This document shows positions 1 through 5,146 of a DNA stretch of 6,316 nucleotides, one piece after another. The stretch is from Clostridiales bacterium (GTDB lineage Bacteria > Bacillota > Clostridia > Oscillospirales > CAG-272): the NCBI GenBank assembly GCA_019415985.1, contig DXYE01000142.1, positions 1 to 6,316 of the forward strand. Reading direction: 5' to 3'. The stretch's first letter is position 1, and every line of letters starts with the position of its first letter. The notes below the pieces were generated by a model. That model was not told the DNA's origin. It did no database searches and was given only the letters and a program-made list of their open reading frames with translations. The position numbers were made by a program, and so were the translations under genes.

Positions 1-915
1 CAGTTGCAGGTGTCGGTTGTAAAACTCCAACGCCTTGACAACAAAATCCGTTTCCTGTCCTTTGGGAACGGTTTTCGGAATGAGCTTGGTTATCCGTTCA
101 TCACGGAAAGCGGGCTTTTCCTTTTGGTTTGGCTTTTCTTCCTCCATAATGGATTGGATAACCTCGTCCGTCAGTTTTCCGTCTTGGTTAAACTTCTTCA
201 TTTTGATAGCCTGCGCCAATGAGGGAGTAGCGTCGTTATAGCTCATCGCTTCAAGCAAGGTGTATTGCTGTTCCTCGGCAAGATAGGAAATCTCCACCGC
301 AGGACGGAAAGCGATTTGCCGTTCATCTACCATCTGGAGAATTTCGGGTACAAGCTCGGTCAAGCGGATAAAACGGAAAATCTGTCTTTCACTATCTCCA
401 ACATCTTTCGCCACTTCCGAAGCACTCGTCAACTTATTGCCCATTGGGCAGGAAGTTAAATCTGAACGCTGTCCCTGTCTGTTCATCGCTTCAAGCCGCA
501 TTTTATAGGCAAAGGCTTTTTCACTCGGCAGAATAACAGACCTTTGCAGATTGCTTTCTACCATAATGATAATGGCTTCATCACGGGTAAGGTCTTTGAC
601 CTCGCATTTGATGGTTTCAAGTCCCGCAAGCTCACAAGCCTTTTTGCGCCTGTGACCGCTGATAAGCTCATACCGTCCGTCCTCTTTCAAACGCACGGTA
701 GCGGGGGTCATTACGCCGTTCCGCTTCACGCTCTCGACAAGCTGTTCCATATCCTCGTCCATTAAAACCTTGAACGGATGGTCTGGAAACTCGTCAATCT
801 CCGATATGGGAATATCCCGTATCTTGCTTAAAGCTGCTTCCGCACGGCTTTCGTCTGTCTGGAACAGGTCATCGTAAGCGGTCAGCTCGATTTTGGTTTC
901 TCTGTTTCTCGCCAA
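1..915 (-). CDS. parB: ParB/RepB/Spo0J-family partition protein, C-terminus cut by window edge
   Basis: This is a DNA-binding CTPase-type partition protein that would bind parS-like sites and work with the ParA encoded just upstream to segregate the element. The start chosen is a TTG at 913-915 (minus strand), because an AGGAGG lies 9 bases upstream and no ATG fits. 305 codons are visible. The ParB N-terminal domain spans roughly residues 35-125, with the SGHRRKKA motif (86-93, equivalent to GERRxRA in Spo0J) and ESNLQRS (120-126, equivalent to the ENIQR box). A helix-turn-helix follows at about 165-185 (ASEVAKDVGDSERQIFRFI), then a helical region rich in charged residues. The start overlaps the parA 3' end by 47 bases in another frame, which implies a co-transcribed, probably translationally coupled parAB operon. 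The frame is open to base 1, so the C-terminus lies outside the window. Partition function on an integrated element is inferred from the family. Confidence 0.93.
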   Translation of the reverse strand, partial: MARNRETKIELTAYDDLFQTDESRAEAALSKIRDIPISEIDEFPDHPFKVLMDEDMEQLVESVKRNGVMTPATVRLKEDGRYELISGHRRKKACELAGLETIKCEVKDLTRDEAIIIMVESNLQRSVILPSEKAFAYKMRLEAMNRQGQRSDLTSCPMGNKLTSASEVAKDVGDSERQIFRFIRLTELVPEILQMVDERQIAFRPAVEISYLAEEQQYTLLEAMSYNDATPSLAQAIKMKKFNQDGKLTDEVIQSIMEEEKPNQKEKPAFRDERITKLIPKTVPKGQETDFVVKALEFYNRHLQL

Positions 916-1696
916 GCTCTGCCACCTCCTTTGAGAACTGTTCATACGCTGCGGCAACCTTGCCGCCTTTGTCGTAGGCGAAAATGCTTTTACCCTCTGC
1001 GGTCGCCTCCACCGCACGGATAGAATGAGGTATCTCAGTGTCAAACACCTTGATTTTCTGACCGTAGGCACTCTTGACCGTTGCCGTGATTTCTTTTGAA
1101 ATGTTGGTACGGGGCATAACCATTGTCATTAAGATACCGTCAATTCTGAGTTTGGGATTGATTTGCCGCTTGACCATTGACACGGAGCGAAGCAACAGCT
1201 CTAAACCTTTTGCAGAAAGATAGTGGGGCTGCGTTGGGATAACTACGCTGTCAGCCGCCGCCAGAGCGTTAATGGTTATCATACCTAAGCTCGGCATGCA
1301 GTCGATAAGCACATAATCATAATTCTTCTTAACCTCATTCACATAGGTTTTCAGAACACGCTCACGGCTCATCGCATTGATTAGCCTTACTTCAAAGCCC
1401 GATAACTCAATGTTTGACGGAAGCAGGTCAACGCCCTCGTTGTGGGATAAAATCCCTTGCGAAACATCAAAAGATTTATCGTCTATGATGTTCTGCATTA
1501 TTGTGGAGAGCGTAATGGGCAAATCGTCTGGTCGGCTGTAACCCAGAGCCATTGTGAGATTTGCCTGTGCATCGGCGTCAATCAACAGCACTCTTTTTCC
1601 TTGCTTCGCCAGACCTACCCCCAGATTGACCGCCGTAGTGGTCTTGCCAACGCCGCCTTTCTGGTTGGTCAGAGCAATCACTTTGCAATTTGACAT
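869..1696 (-). CDS. parA: ParA/Soj-family partition ATPase
   Basis: This 275-residue ATPase of the MinD/ParA family forms nucleoid-bound ATP dimers that move ParB-DNA complexes. A deviant Walker A motif, KGGVGKTT, sits at residues 13-20. The A' motif LIDADAQAN is at 38-46 and Walker B, YVLIDCMPSLG, at 128-138. The conserved PTQPHYLSAKGLELLL stretch (154-169) is also present. A longer frame could start at 1768, but the ATG at 1694-1696 is preferred: AAAGGAGG lies 8 bases upstream, and ParA proteins of this type begin a few residues before the VIALTNQKGG strand. There is no N-terminal HTH domain, so this is the short Soj/plasmid type Ib-like form. It overlaps parB by 47 bases. It is full length and shows no defects. 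Confidence 0.96.
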   Translation of the reverse strand: MSNCKVIALTNQKGGVGKTTTAVNLGVGLAKQGKRVLLIDADAQANLTMALGYSRPDDLPITLSTIMQNIIDDKSFDVSQGILSHNEGVDLLPSNIELSGFEVRLINAMSRERVLKTYVNEVKKNYDYVLIDCMPSLGMITINALAAADSVVIPTQPHYLSAKGLELLLRSVSMVKRQINPKLRIDGILMTMVMPRTNISKEITATVKSAYGQKIKVFDTEIPHSIRAVEATAEGKSIFAYDKGGKVAAAYEQFSKEVAELGEKQRNQNRADRLR

Positions 1697-1722
1697 AGCT
1701 GCGTCCTCCTTTCGCATAGATT

Positions 1723-1745
1723 TAGCCGCTTTGTCAAGGCGGCTA
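1723..1745 (-). promoter_or_regulatory. Leader hairpin upstream of parA
   Basis: In the minus-strand transcript TAGCCGCC (1745-1738) pairs with AGCGGCTA (1730-1723) across a 7-base loop, giving a stem of 7 pairs plus one G-U. It lies 27 bases before the parA start codon and just ahead of its ribosome binding site. The loop carries TTGACA, but no -10 element stands at a proper distance, so it is not called a promoter. Its arms repeat the arm sequence of the terminator at 1767-1805, which allows alternative pairings. Confidence 0.5.
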
Positions 1746-1766
1746 TGTAAATCGTACAGAGAACGC

Positions 1767-1805
1767 AAAAAAGCCGCTTACTCTTATGGAAAAGAATAAG
1801 CGGCT
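1767..1805 (-). terminator. Rho-independent terminator after the 59-residue gene, upstream of parA
   Basis: On the minus strand AGCCGCTTATTCTT (1805-1792) pairs with AAGAGTAAGCGGCT (1785-1772): 14 pairs including one G-U, with a 6-base loop. A run of six T residues follows at 1772-1767. It sits 16 bases past the stop codon of the 59-residue gene and would stop or reduce read-through into parAB. No clear separate parA promoter was found between this terminator and parA, so parAB may depend on partial read-through. Confidence 0.8.
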
Positions 1806-1820
1806 CACTCTTGAATTGCC

Positions 1821-2000
1821 TTAGACATATTCGATTTTCATTTTCTTGACGGGAGCATTGACTACCTTGAAAATAAGTTCGTCAATGCAGTCCGTATATC
1901 TGCCTTGCCGTATGAGAGCGTTTTTCAGCTCCACAAGGCTATGTAATATCAGCGTCCTTTCGTGACTGTCTACATATAGATGAGTGGTTTTGTCTTTCAT
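1821..2000 (-). CDS. Small conserved element protein of unknown function (59 aa)
   Basis: This gene starts at an ATG (1998-2000) with AAGGAGG 8 bases upstream and ends with TAA at 1821-1823. The predicted protein begins MKDKTTHLYVDSHERTLIL and ends KKMKIEYV. It contains no cysteine-based or enzymatic motif. The middle (HERTLILHSLVELKNALIRQGRYTDCIDEL) looks helical, and the C-terminal tail is lysine-rich and basic. From memory, similar short proteins containing a LKN.LI.QGRYTD core recur near parAB genes in clostridial conjugative elements, so it is probably a real element gene. Its role is unknown. A strong ribosome binding site, an adjacent terminator and a possible promoter support it as a separately expressed gene. 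Confidence 0.75.
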   Translation of the reverse strand: MKDKTTHLYVDSHERTLILHSLVELKNALIRQGRYTDCIDELIFKVVNAPVKKMKIEYV

Positions 2001-2023
2001 ACGCTCGACCTCCTTGCGTTTAT

Positions 2024-2050
2024 ATTGTACTGTAGGTTTGTGTTTGTCAG
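2024..2050 (-). promoter_or_regulatory. Possible promoter of the 59-residue gene
   Basis: On the minus strand a -10-like TACAAT (2029-2024) lies 23 bases before the start codon, with CTGACA (2050-2045) 15 bases further upstream. The -10 matches 5 of 6 consensus positions, but the spacer is shorter than the usual 17, so the call is weak. Confidence 0.35.
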
Positions 2051-2072
2051 AGTGGAGCAGCGATATTCGGCA

Positions 2073-2681
2073 TTACAGCCATACTCCGATTAAGTTCTTT
2101 ACTTTGTTCCATACTCTCATTGTTTTCGCATATTCTATAAGGTTGGGAACATTCTTTTGAGGGTCGTTTACATAGCCTTGAATTGCTTTGTTGAAGAGTT
2201 CCTTGTCCATCTTGTTCATATTACGCAAAACATCGCAGATGGTACGGTCACGGTCATAAATGCGAACATCGGTAAAATTTATTTCTCCTCTGGTTGCTCC
2301 GATAGAGAGGATGGTTGGCTCTATCCGATAAGCCTTTACAGATGGGTAATCTATTCTCGTGCGTTGTCTGGAAGTGTTTTTATCAATAGCAATGTTCCAC
2401 TCCGCAGGATTTCTATCGCTGTACCCATAATAGAATAAAGCCGTTTCCATATATAGAATACCATCGGGGAATAAACGGCTGATTATCACCACATCGCCTT
2501 TGCCAGACCCCATAGTCCAATGATAGTAGCCACGCTTGACTTTTTCTATCAAGCCAGCTCCCAACATTCTTTGAATATCCCTGTAATATAGTTTTTCTTT
2601 GCTCAACTGAGCCGTGGTCATTACATAATCATAATGCGAGAACATCTGCCTAAGAATTTTCCTGTCTTTTATTGAAACCAT
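2073..2681 (-). CDS. AbiEi-family antitoxin / transcriptional regulator, solitary
   Basis: This 202-residue protein resembles the AbiEi antitoxin of type IV AbiE toxin-antitoxin/abortive-infection systems. AbiEi is a winged-helix autorepressor that counteracts the nucleotidyltransferase toxin AbiEii. The N-terminal winged helix spans about residues 1-57, with the recognition region and wing near DIQRMLGAGLIEKVKRGYY (35-53). The C-terminal antitoxin domain holds the hallmark IYDRDRTICDVLR (141-153), preceded by METALFYYG (78-86). The length is normal for the short Firmicute forms and the end looks intact. The start ATG at 2679-2681 has a weak AGAGGT upstream. A consensus-like promoter lies 60-87 bases upstream. 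In known systems abiEii follows directly and often overlaps. Here the next gene on this strand encodes a 59-residue protein, so the toxin is absent locally. The protein may serve only as a regulator or as a guard against toxins of rival elements. Confidence 0.85.
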   Translation of the reverse strand: MVSIKDRKILRQMFSHYDYVMTTAQLSKEKLYYRDIQRMLGAGLIEKVKRGYYHWTMGSGKGDVVIISRLFPDGILYMETALFYYGYSDRNPAEWNIAIDKNTSRQRTRIDYPSVKAYRIEPTILSIGATRGEINFTDVRIYDRDRTICDVLRNMNKMDKELFNKAIQGYVNDPQKNVPNLIEYAKTMRVWNKVKNLIGVWL

Positions 2682-2739
2682 ACTCTTACCTCTGCACCAA
2701 ATTGTGCCGTAAAAACATCTCGTTAGGTTGTTTTAGCTC

Positions 2740-2768
2740 ATTATATTTAGCTCGTATTGCCAAGTCAA
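2740..2768 (-). promoter_or_regulatory. Sigma-A-type promoter of the abiEi-like gene
   Basis: On the minus strand TTGACT (2768-2763) and a perfect TATAAT (2745-2740) are separated by exactly 17 bases. Transcription would start near 2733, giving a leader of about 50 bases before the ATG at 2681. It lies 10 bases downstream of a perfect inverted repeat that could be an operator. Confidence 0.75.
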
Positions 2769-2778
2769 ATGTGTAGTA

Positions 2779-2812
2779 AACCACACCATTCAAATTATAA
2801 AATGGTGTGGTT
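2779..2812. repeat. Perfect 12-bp inverted repeat upstream of the abiEi-like promoter
   Basis: AACCACACCATT (2779-2790) and AATGGTGTGGTT (2801-2812) are exact reverse complements around a 10-base AT-rich spacer. The repeat ends 10 bases upstream of the -35 box of the abiEi-like gene. AbiEi proteins are known to bind inverted repeats in their own promoters, so an operator role is plausible. Neither strand has a good T run after the stem, which argues against a standard terminator. Confidence 0.7.
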
Positions 2813-2859
2813 ACAAACACCTGCTTGTCCACAAATGGCGCACACGGTTTAGCATTGAT

Positions 2860-3080
2860 TTAGACAGCAATTTGAAATTTTGTAGTAGCGATGGCGTATA
2901 GATTTATCGTCCGCTTTGTTTCGCCAACCTTGATAGAATAAGGCTTTTCGGCATTTTCCTCGTTGTCAGAGTCGTCATATTTTTTAATTCTGTCGAGTGT
3001 CGAAAAGCTATGTATCTTTAAGCCAAAGACCTCACGCTTGTCCTCATATTTGATACATTGGAACATTTCCGATGCTTCTC
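2860..3080 (-). pseudogene. 3' remnant of an unrecognised element gene, truncated at the junction
   Basis: A minus-strand frame ends with TAA at 2860-2862. It encodes roughly 70 plausible residues, including KYEDKREVFGLKIHSFSTLD and TKRTINLYAIATTKFQIAV. The alternating hydrophobic pattern near the end looks like a real beta-rich C-terminus. Upstream, the frame crosses into the antisense of the catalase gene, where an ATG at 3121-3123 gives an artificial start. The true 5' part is therefore missing. I do not recognise the family. The next gene on the same strand is the abiEi-like one, 178 bases further on with its own promoter. Confidence 0.4.
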
Positions 3081-3511
3081 TGGGCACCGAGGAACTCGGG
3101 CATGTGGAAATGGTATCCTCCATTATATATCAGCTTACACGCAATTTGTCGGTCGAAGAGATAAAGAAGGCGGGATTTGACGCATATTTCACTCAGCATA
3201 CGACGGGAATATATCCTTGCTCACCGTCCGGGGAGCCGTTCAGCGCACTCGGCTTTGCGGTAAAGGGCGATGTCCTTGCCGATCTTAACGAGGATCTTGC
3301 AGCAGAGCAAAAGGCTCGTGTATGCTATGATAATCTGCTGCGTCAGATGGACGATCCCGATGTATGCGACACGCTCCGCTTCCTCAGAGAGCGCGAGCTT
3401 GTACACTATCAGCGCTTCGGTGATGCTCTCAGAATATCGCAGGACCGCATGGATTCAAGCAACTTCTACGGCTGGAACCCCGAATTCGACAGAGGACGCC
3501 GCGAAAGGTAA
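3080..3511 (+). pseudogene. cotJC: Manganese catalase / CotJC-like spore coat protein, 5'-truncated
   Basis: The 143 codons from 3080 encode the C-terminal two thirds of a dimanganese catalase of the CotJC type, associated with the spore inner coat. The visible segments are GTEELGHVEM with the metal-ligand pair E..H, then DAYFTQHTTGIYPCSPSG, the third ligand region DLAAEQKAR, and the fourth LRERELVHYQRFGDAL. CotJC proteins are about 190 residues long, with GTEE near residue 66. About 65 residues are therefore missing, including the first metal-ligand glutamate. The same frame is open back to an ATG at 2963, but those residues (such as YFLILSSVEKLCIFKPKTSR) have no catalase character and are antisense to the element gene. 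The gene must be inactive unless it is restored by excision. A terminator follows 66 bases after the stop. Confidence 0.9.
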
Positions 3512-3549
3512 TGCGGATTCTCGCGGTATGCGAAATCATTTACCGCAAG

Positions 3550-3571
3550 TACGGAATCAATACGGAATCAA
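3550..3571. repeat. Tandem 11-bp duplication
   Basis: TACGGAATCAA occurs twice head to tail (3550-3560 and 3561-3571) between the catalase stop codon and its terminator. It is probably a small replication-slippage duplication and no function is evident. Confidence 0.7.
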
Positions 3572-3577
3572 CCAACG

Positions 3578-3606
3578 GAAACAGCCCCGGCGGGGGCTGT
3601 TTCTCT
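3578..3606 (+). terminator. Intrinsic terminator of the catalase gene
   Basis: GAAACAGCCCC (3578-3588) pairs perfectly with GGGGCTGTTTC (3593-3603), an 11-bp stem with a 4-base loop. The three T residues within the 3' arm and the following TCTGTT give a modest U tract. The A-rich 5' arm could allow some activity in the other direction too. The position just past the catalase stop fits a terminator. Confidence 0.75.
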
Positions 3607-3919
3607 GTTATGTAAGATGCGGCGTTTGTATTTAATAAGCTGCGGAGACCGTATTTCCTAAGCCGCAGAATCCGTATTCCGCATGGCTCGGAACCCGTGT
3701 TTCGGCATTTGATTTTTTGTAATTGCCGACGCCCGGCACATCGACCGAGGCTTTATTTTGTCTGCCTTTCTTAAGTGCCGACCGGACTTTCGGAAACGTC
3801 ATTCTCGGTAAAAACGCTCGTGAACTCCGAAAAAACGAAAAACGCGGATGCATTTTGCACAATTCAGACATGATTTGCGCTCTGATTTGTATGCCTATAT
3901 ACAAAATTCAAAAAAACTG
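3607..3919. other. Intergenic stretch with no supported gene
   Basis: This stretch separates the broken catalase gene from the transporter promoter. Short open frames occur on both strands (one minus-strand frame of 90 codons), but none has a ribosome binding site or recognisable protein character. A weak hairpin, CTGCGG (3640-3645) with CCGCAG (3663-3668), has a 17-base loop. I see no tRNA, repeat array or riboswitch. Confidence 0.5.
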
Positions 3920-3948
3920 TTGACAAAGTACTTTGTGTGGTTTATAAT
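3920..3948 (+). promoter_or_regulatory. Consensus sigma-A promoter of the transporter operon
   Basis: A perfect TTGACA (3920-3925) and a perfect TATAAT (3943-3948) are separated by the optimal 17 bases. Transcription would start near 3955, about 23 bases before the first riboswitch helix. So strong a promoter fits an operon whose output is set by the riboswitch and terminator downstream. Confidence 0.9.
3923..3936. promoter_or_regulatory. 14-bp perfect palindrome overlapping the -35 box, candidate operator
   Basis: ACAAAGTACTTTGT is its own reverse complement. It covers the last three bases of the -35 box and much of the spacer. A dimeric repressor bound here would block RNA polymerase. No cognate regulator gene is visible, so the role is inference. 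Confidence 0.4.
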
Positions 3949-3977
3949 ACGATCAAAATACATAATAATTCGGCACC

Positions 3978-4139
3978 TGATAGAGGTTGCGGATATGATA
4001 AGTACTCTGTTGCACACGACGGCAAACGGCGGCAGGGGAAAGGCTGTTCCGCCGAAACGGTTTTGCGGTTGCCGCCGCAGGATTGTTGGGATCGTGTTTA
4101 AAAGACACGGTACTGTCACATTTATGTGGAGAGCTATCA
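3978..4139 (+). promoter_or_regulatory. Lysine riboswitch (L box) aptamer
   Basis: The leader RNA shows the conserved skeleton of the lysine riboswitch. P1 is TGATAG (3978-3983) with CTATCA (4134-4139). The AGAGGTTGCGG start is followed by the P2 AGTA element (about 4001), then GGGGAAAGG and the core GCCGAAACGG before P3. P4 is CGTGT/ACACG (4093-4097 with 4105-4109), then ACTGTCA. P5 is CACA/TGTG (4117-4120 with 4125-4128), and GGAGAGCTATC closes the structure. The order and motifs match the Bacillus subtilis lysC L box from memory, in a somewhat shorter form (about 162 bases). Lysine binding stabilises P1 and favours the terminator downstream. Control of a transporter rather than lysC is a known use of this class and points to lysine or a relative as substrate. 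Confidence 0.92.
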
Positions 4140-4165
4140 ACGGCTTTTGATTCCGTAATTCAACT

Positions 4166-4201
4166 AAAGCCTGCGATTACCTTTCGGGTCGCAGGCTTTT
4201 T
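4166..4201 (+). terminator. Riboswitch-controlled intrinsic terminator (expression platform)
   Basis: AAAGCCTGCGA (4166-4176) pairs perfectly with TCGCAGGCTTT (4189-4199) and is followed by a T run through 4201, 37 bases before the start codon. An alternative helix pairs GGCTTT (4142-4147) with AAAGCC (4166-4171). It could extend through ATC of the P1 3' strand (4136-4138) to GAT (4175-4177). That helix would break both the terminator and P1, giving an antiterminator when lysine is scarce. The switching model is inferred from complementarity. Confidence 0.88.
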
Positions 4202-4237
4202 ATGTGTTTTAATACAAATTCATAGGAGAGAAAAACC

Positions 4238-5119
4238 ATGAACAGAATCACAAGAACAGTCTCGTCGATACTCGCAGCGGTAATGTGCGTTGCTTGCTTT
4301 GCGTCGTGCTCTGCAAAAAAGGAAAGCAATGACATAAGAAACGCAAAGAACCTTGCCGATCTTAAAGGTGCAAAGATTGCGGCGCAGGCGGCAACCTTCC
4401 ACGCAGATGCACTCTCACAGATTGAGGATGTACAGTCTTCAACCTACCCTGAGTTTTCCGACCTTCTCGCCGCTCTTAAGAGCGGTGCAATCGACGGATA
4501 CGTAGCAGAGGAGCCCACCGCACTTGCCGTTTGCGGATCGGACGATACTCTTACCTACATTCCCCTGAAGAACAACGATACCGGATTCACGGCTACCCCC
4601 GCCGATGTCGGAATTGCAGTCGGCTTGAAAAAGGGTTCGGATCTTCGCGAGAGGATGAATTCGATTCTTGCAGAGATTACCGATGATCAGAAGAAACAGC
4701 TTATGGAGCAGATAGTTGCCATATCCTCGGGAAAGACTGTTGATCAGTTTGCGATAAGCAGTGAAACTCCCGCGGAACCTGTCGGCACACTCAAGATCGG
4801 AATGGAATGCGCTTATGAGCCTTACAATTGGACCGATATGGAAGGGAAGACCTTTGGATGCATTCCGATAAGCGGAGAGGGAAAGGAAAATCTTTGGGCA
4901 AACGGATATGACGTTCAGATCGCCAAATATATCGCAGACCGTCTCAATCTCAGACTTGAGATTTACGCAATTGAGTGGAATTCGCTTATCCCCGCTATCG
5001 ATTCCGGTGCGATTGATGCAATTATAGCAGGCATAAGCCCGACGGCAGAACGCGCAGCACAGGTAGATTTTACCGATACGTATTATGAATCAAACCTTGT
5101 TGTTATTATCAAAAAGTGA
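4238..5119 (+). CDS. Amino-acid ABC transporter solute-binding lipoprotein with circularly permuted SBP_bac_3 fold
   Basis: This 293-residue extracellular receptor of the polar amino acid uptake family has a lipoprotein signal with a likely lipid-modified Cys24 (FASC). The order of parts is unusual. Residues about 35-125 are the usual second lobe (NLADLKGAKIAAQ, then SGAIDGYVAEEPTA). Residues 126-160 are the usual last segment (GIAVGLKKGSDLRERM and end helices). Residues 161-183 form a Ser/Pro linker. Residues 184-293 are the usual first lobe (TLKIGMECAYEPYNW, GYDVQIAKYIAD, SGAIDAIIAGISPTAERAAQVDFTD), ending VVIIKK at the normal first hinge. Arg272 matches the carboxylate-binding Arg of LAO/HisJ-type proteins, and Glu91 takes the place of the ammonium-binding Asp. 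AGGAG lies about 10 bases upstream of the ATG. The permease follows after 27 bases. The lysine riboswitch suggests a cationic amino acid ligand. Confidence 0.9.
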   Translation: MNRITRTVSSILAAVMCVACFASCSAKKESNDIRNAKNLADLKGAKIAAQAATFHADALSQIEDVQSSTYPEFSDLLAALKSGAIDGYVAEEPTALAVCGSDDTLTYIPLKNNDTGFTATPADVGIAVGLKKGSDLRERMNSILAEITDDQKKQLMEQIVAISSGKTVDQFAISSETPAEPVGTLKIGMECAYEPYNWTDMEGKTFGCIPISGEGKENLWANGYDVQIAKYIADRLNLRLEIYAIEWNSLIPAIDSGAIDAIIAGISPTAERAAQVDFTDTYYESNLVVIIKK

Positions 5120-5146
5120 TTTTTTAGATCATAAACGGAGTTTATA

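Larger units (their letters stand above)
1..3080. mobile_element. End of an integrated conjugative/mobilizable element (other end outside window)
   Basis: The minus-strand block of parB, parA, a 59-residue protein, an AbiEi-like antitoxin and a truncated unknown gene is typical accessory cargo of clostridial integrative elements. At about 3065-3085 it abuts the interior of a manganese catalase gene read on the opposite strand, so the boundary is seen as a break in a conserved gene. No integrase, relaxase or terminal inverted repeat is visible here, and without the other end no target duplication can be defined. The element type (Tn1549/Tn916-like ICE, integrated plasmid, or a rearranged remnant) is therefore inference. 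A chimeric assembly join cannot be excluded. Confidence 0.6.

Noticed and set aside
4..765. Several plus-strand open frames across the parB region
   Set aside because: They are antisense to a well-conserved ParB protein and show no protein-family features.
1731..1737. TTGACA in the leader hairpin loop as a parA -35 box
   Set aside because: No -10-like hexamer stands 16-18 bases downstream. The best candidate (TATGCG) is only 13 bases away and a poor match.
1697..1768. N-terminal extension of ParA starting at 1768
   Set aside because: It would include the leader hairpin and the ribosome binding site of the internal ATG at 1696. ParA homologues start just before the Walker A strand.
2779..2812. 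Inverted repeat as a rho-independent terminator of the truncated gene
   Set aside because: The bases after the stem on the minus strand (TACTACAC) do not form a T run, and the loop is 10 bases long. An operator role fits its position better.
2963..3079. Plus-strand extension of the catalase frame back to an ATG at 2963
   Set aside because: The encoded residues do not resemble the catalase N-terminus and are antisense to the element gene fragment. The frame is open by chance across the junction.
3632..3904. Minus-strand open frame of 90 codons in the catalase-transporter gap
   Set aside because: There is no ribosome binding site upstream of its ATG and no recognisable motif. The start overlaps the region just before a plus-strand promoter.
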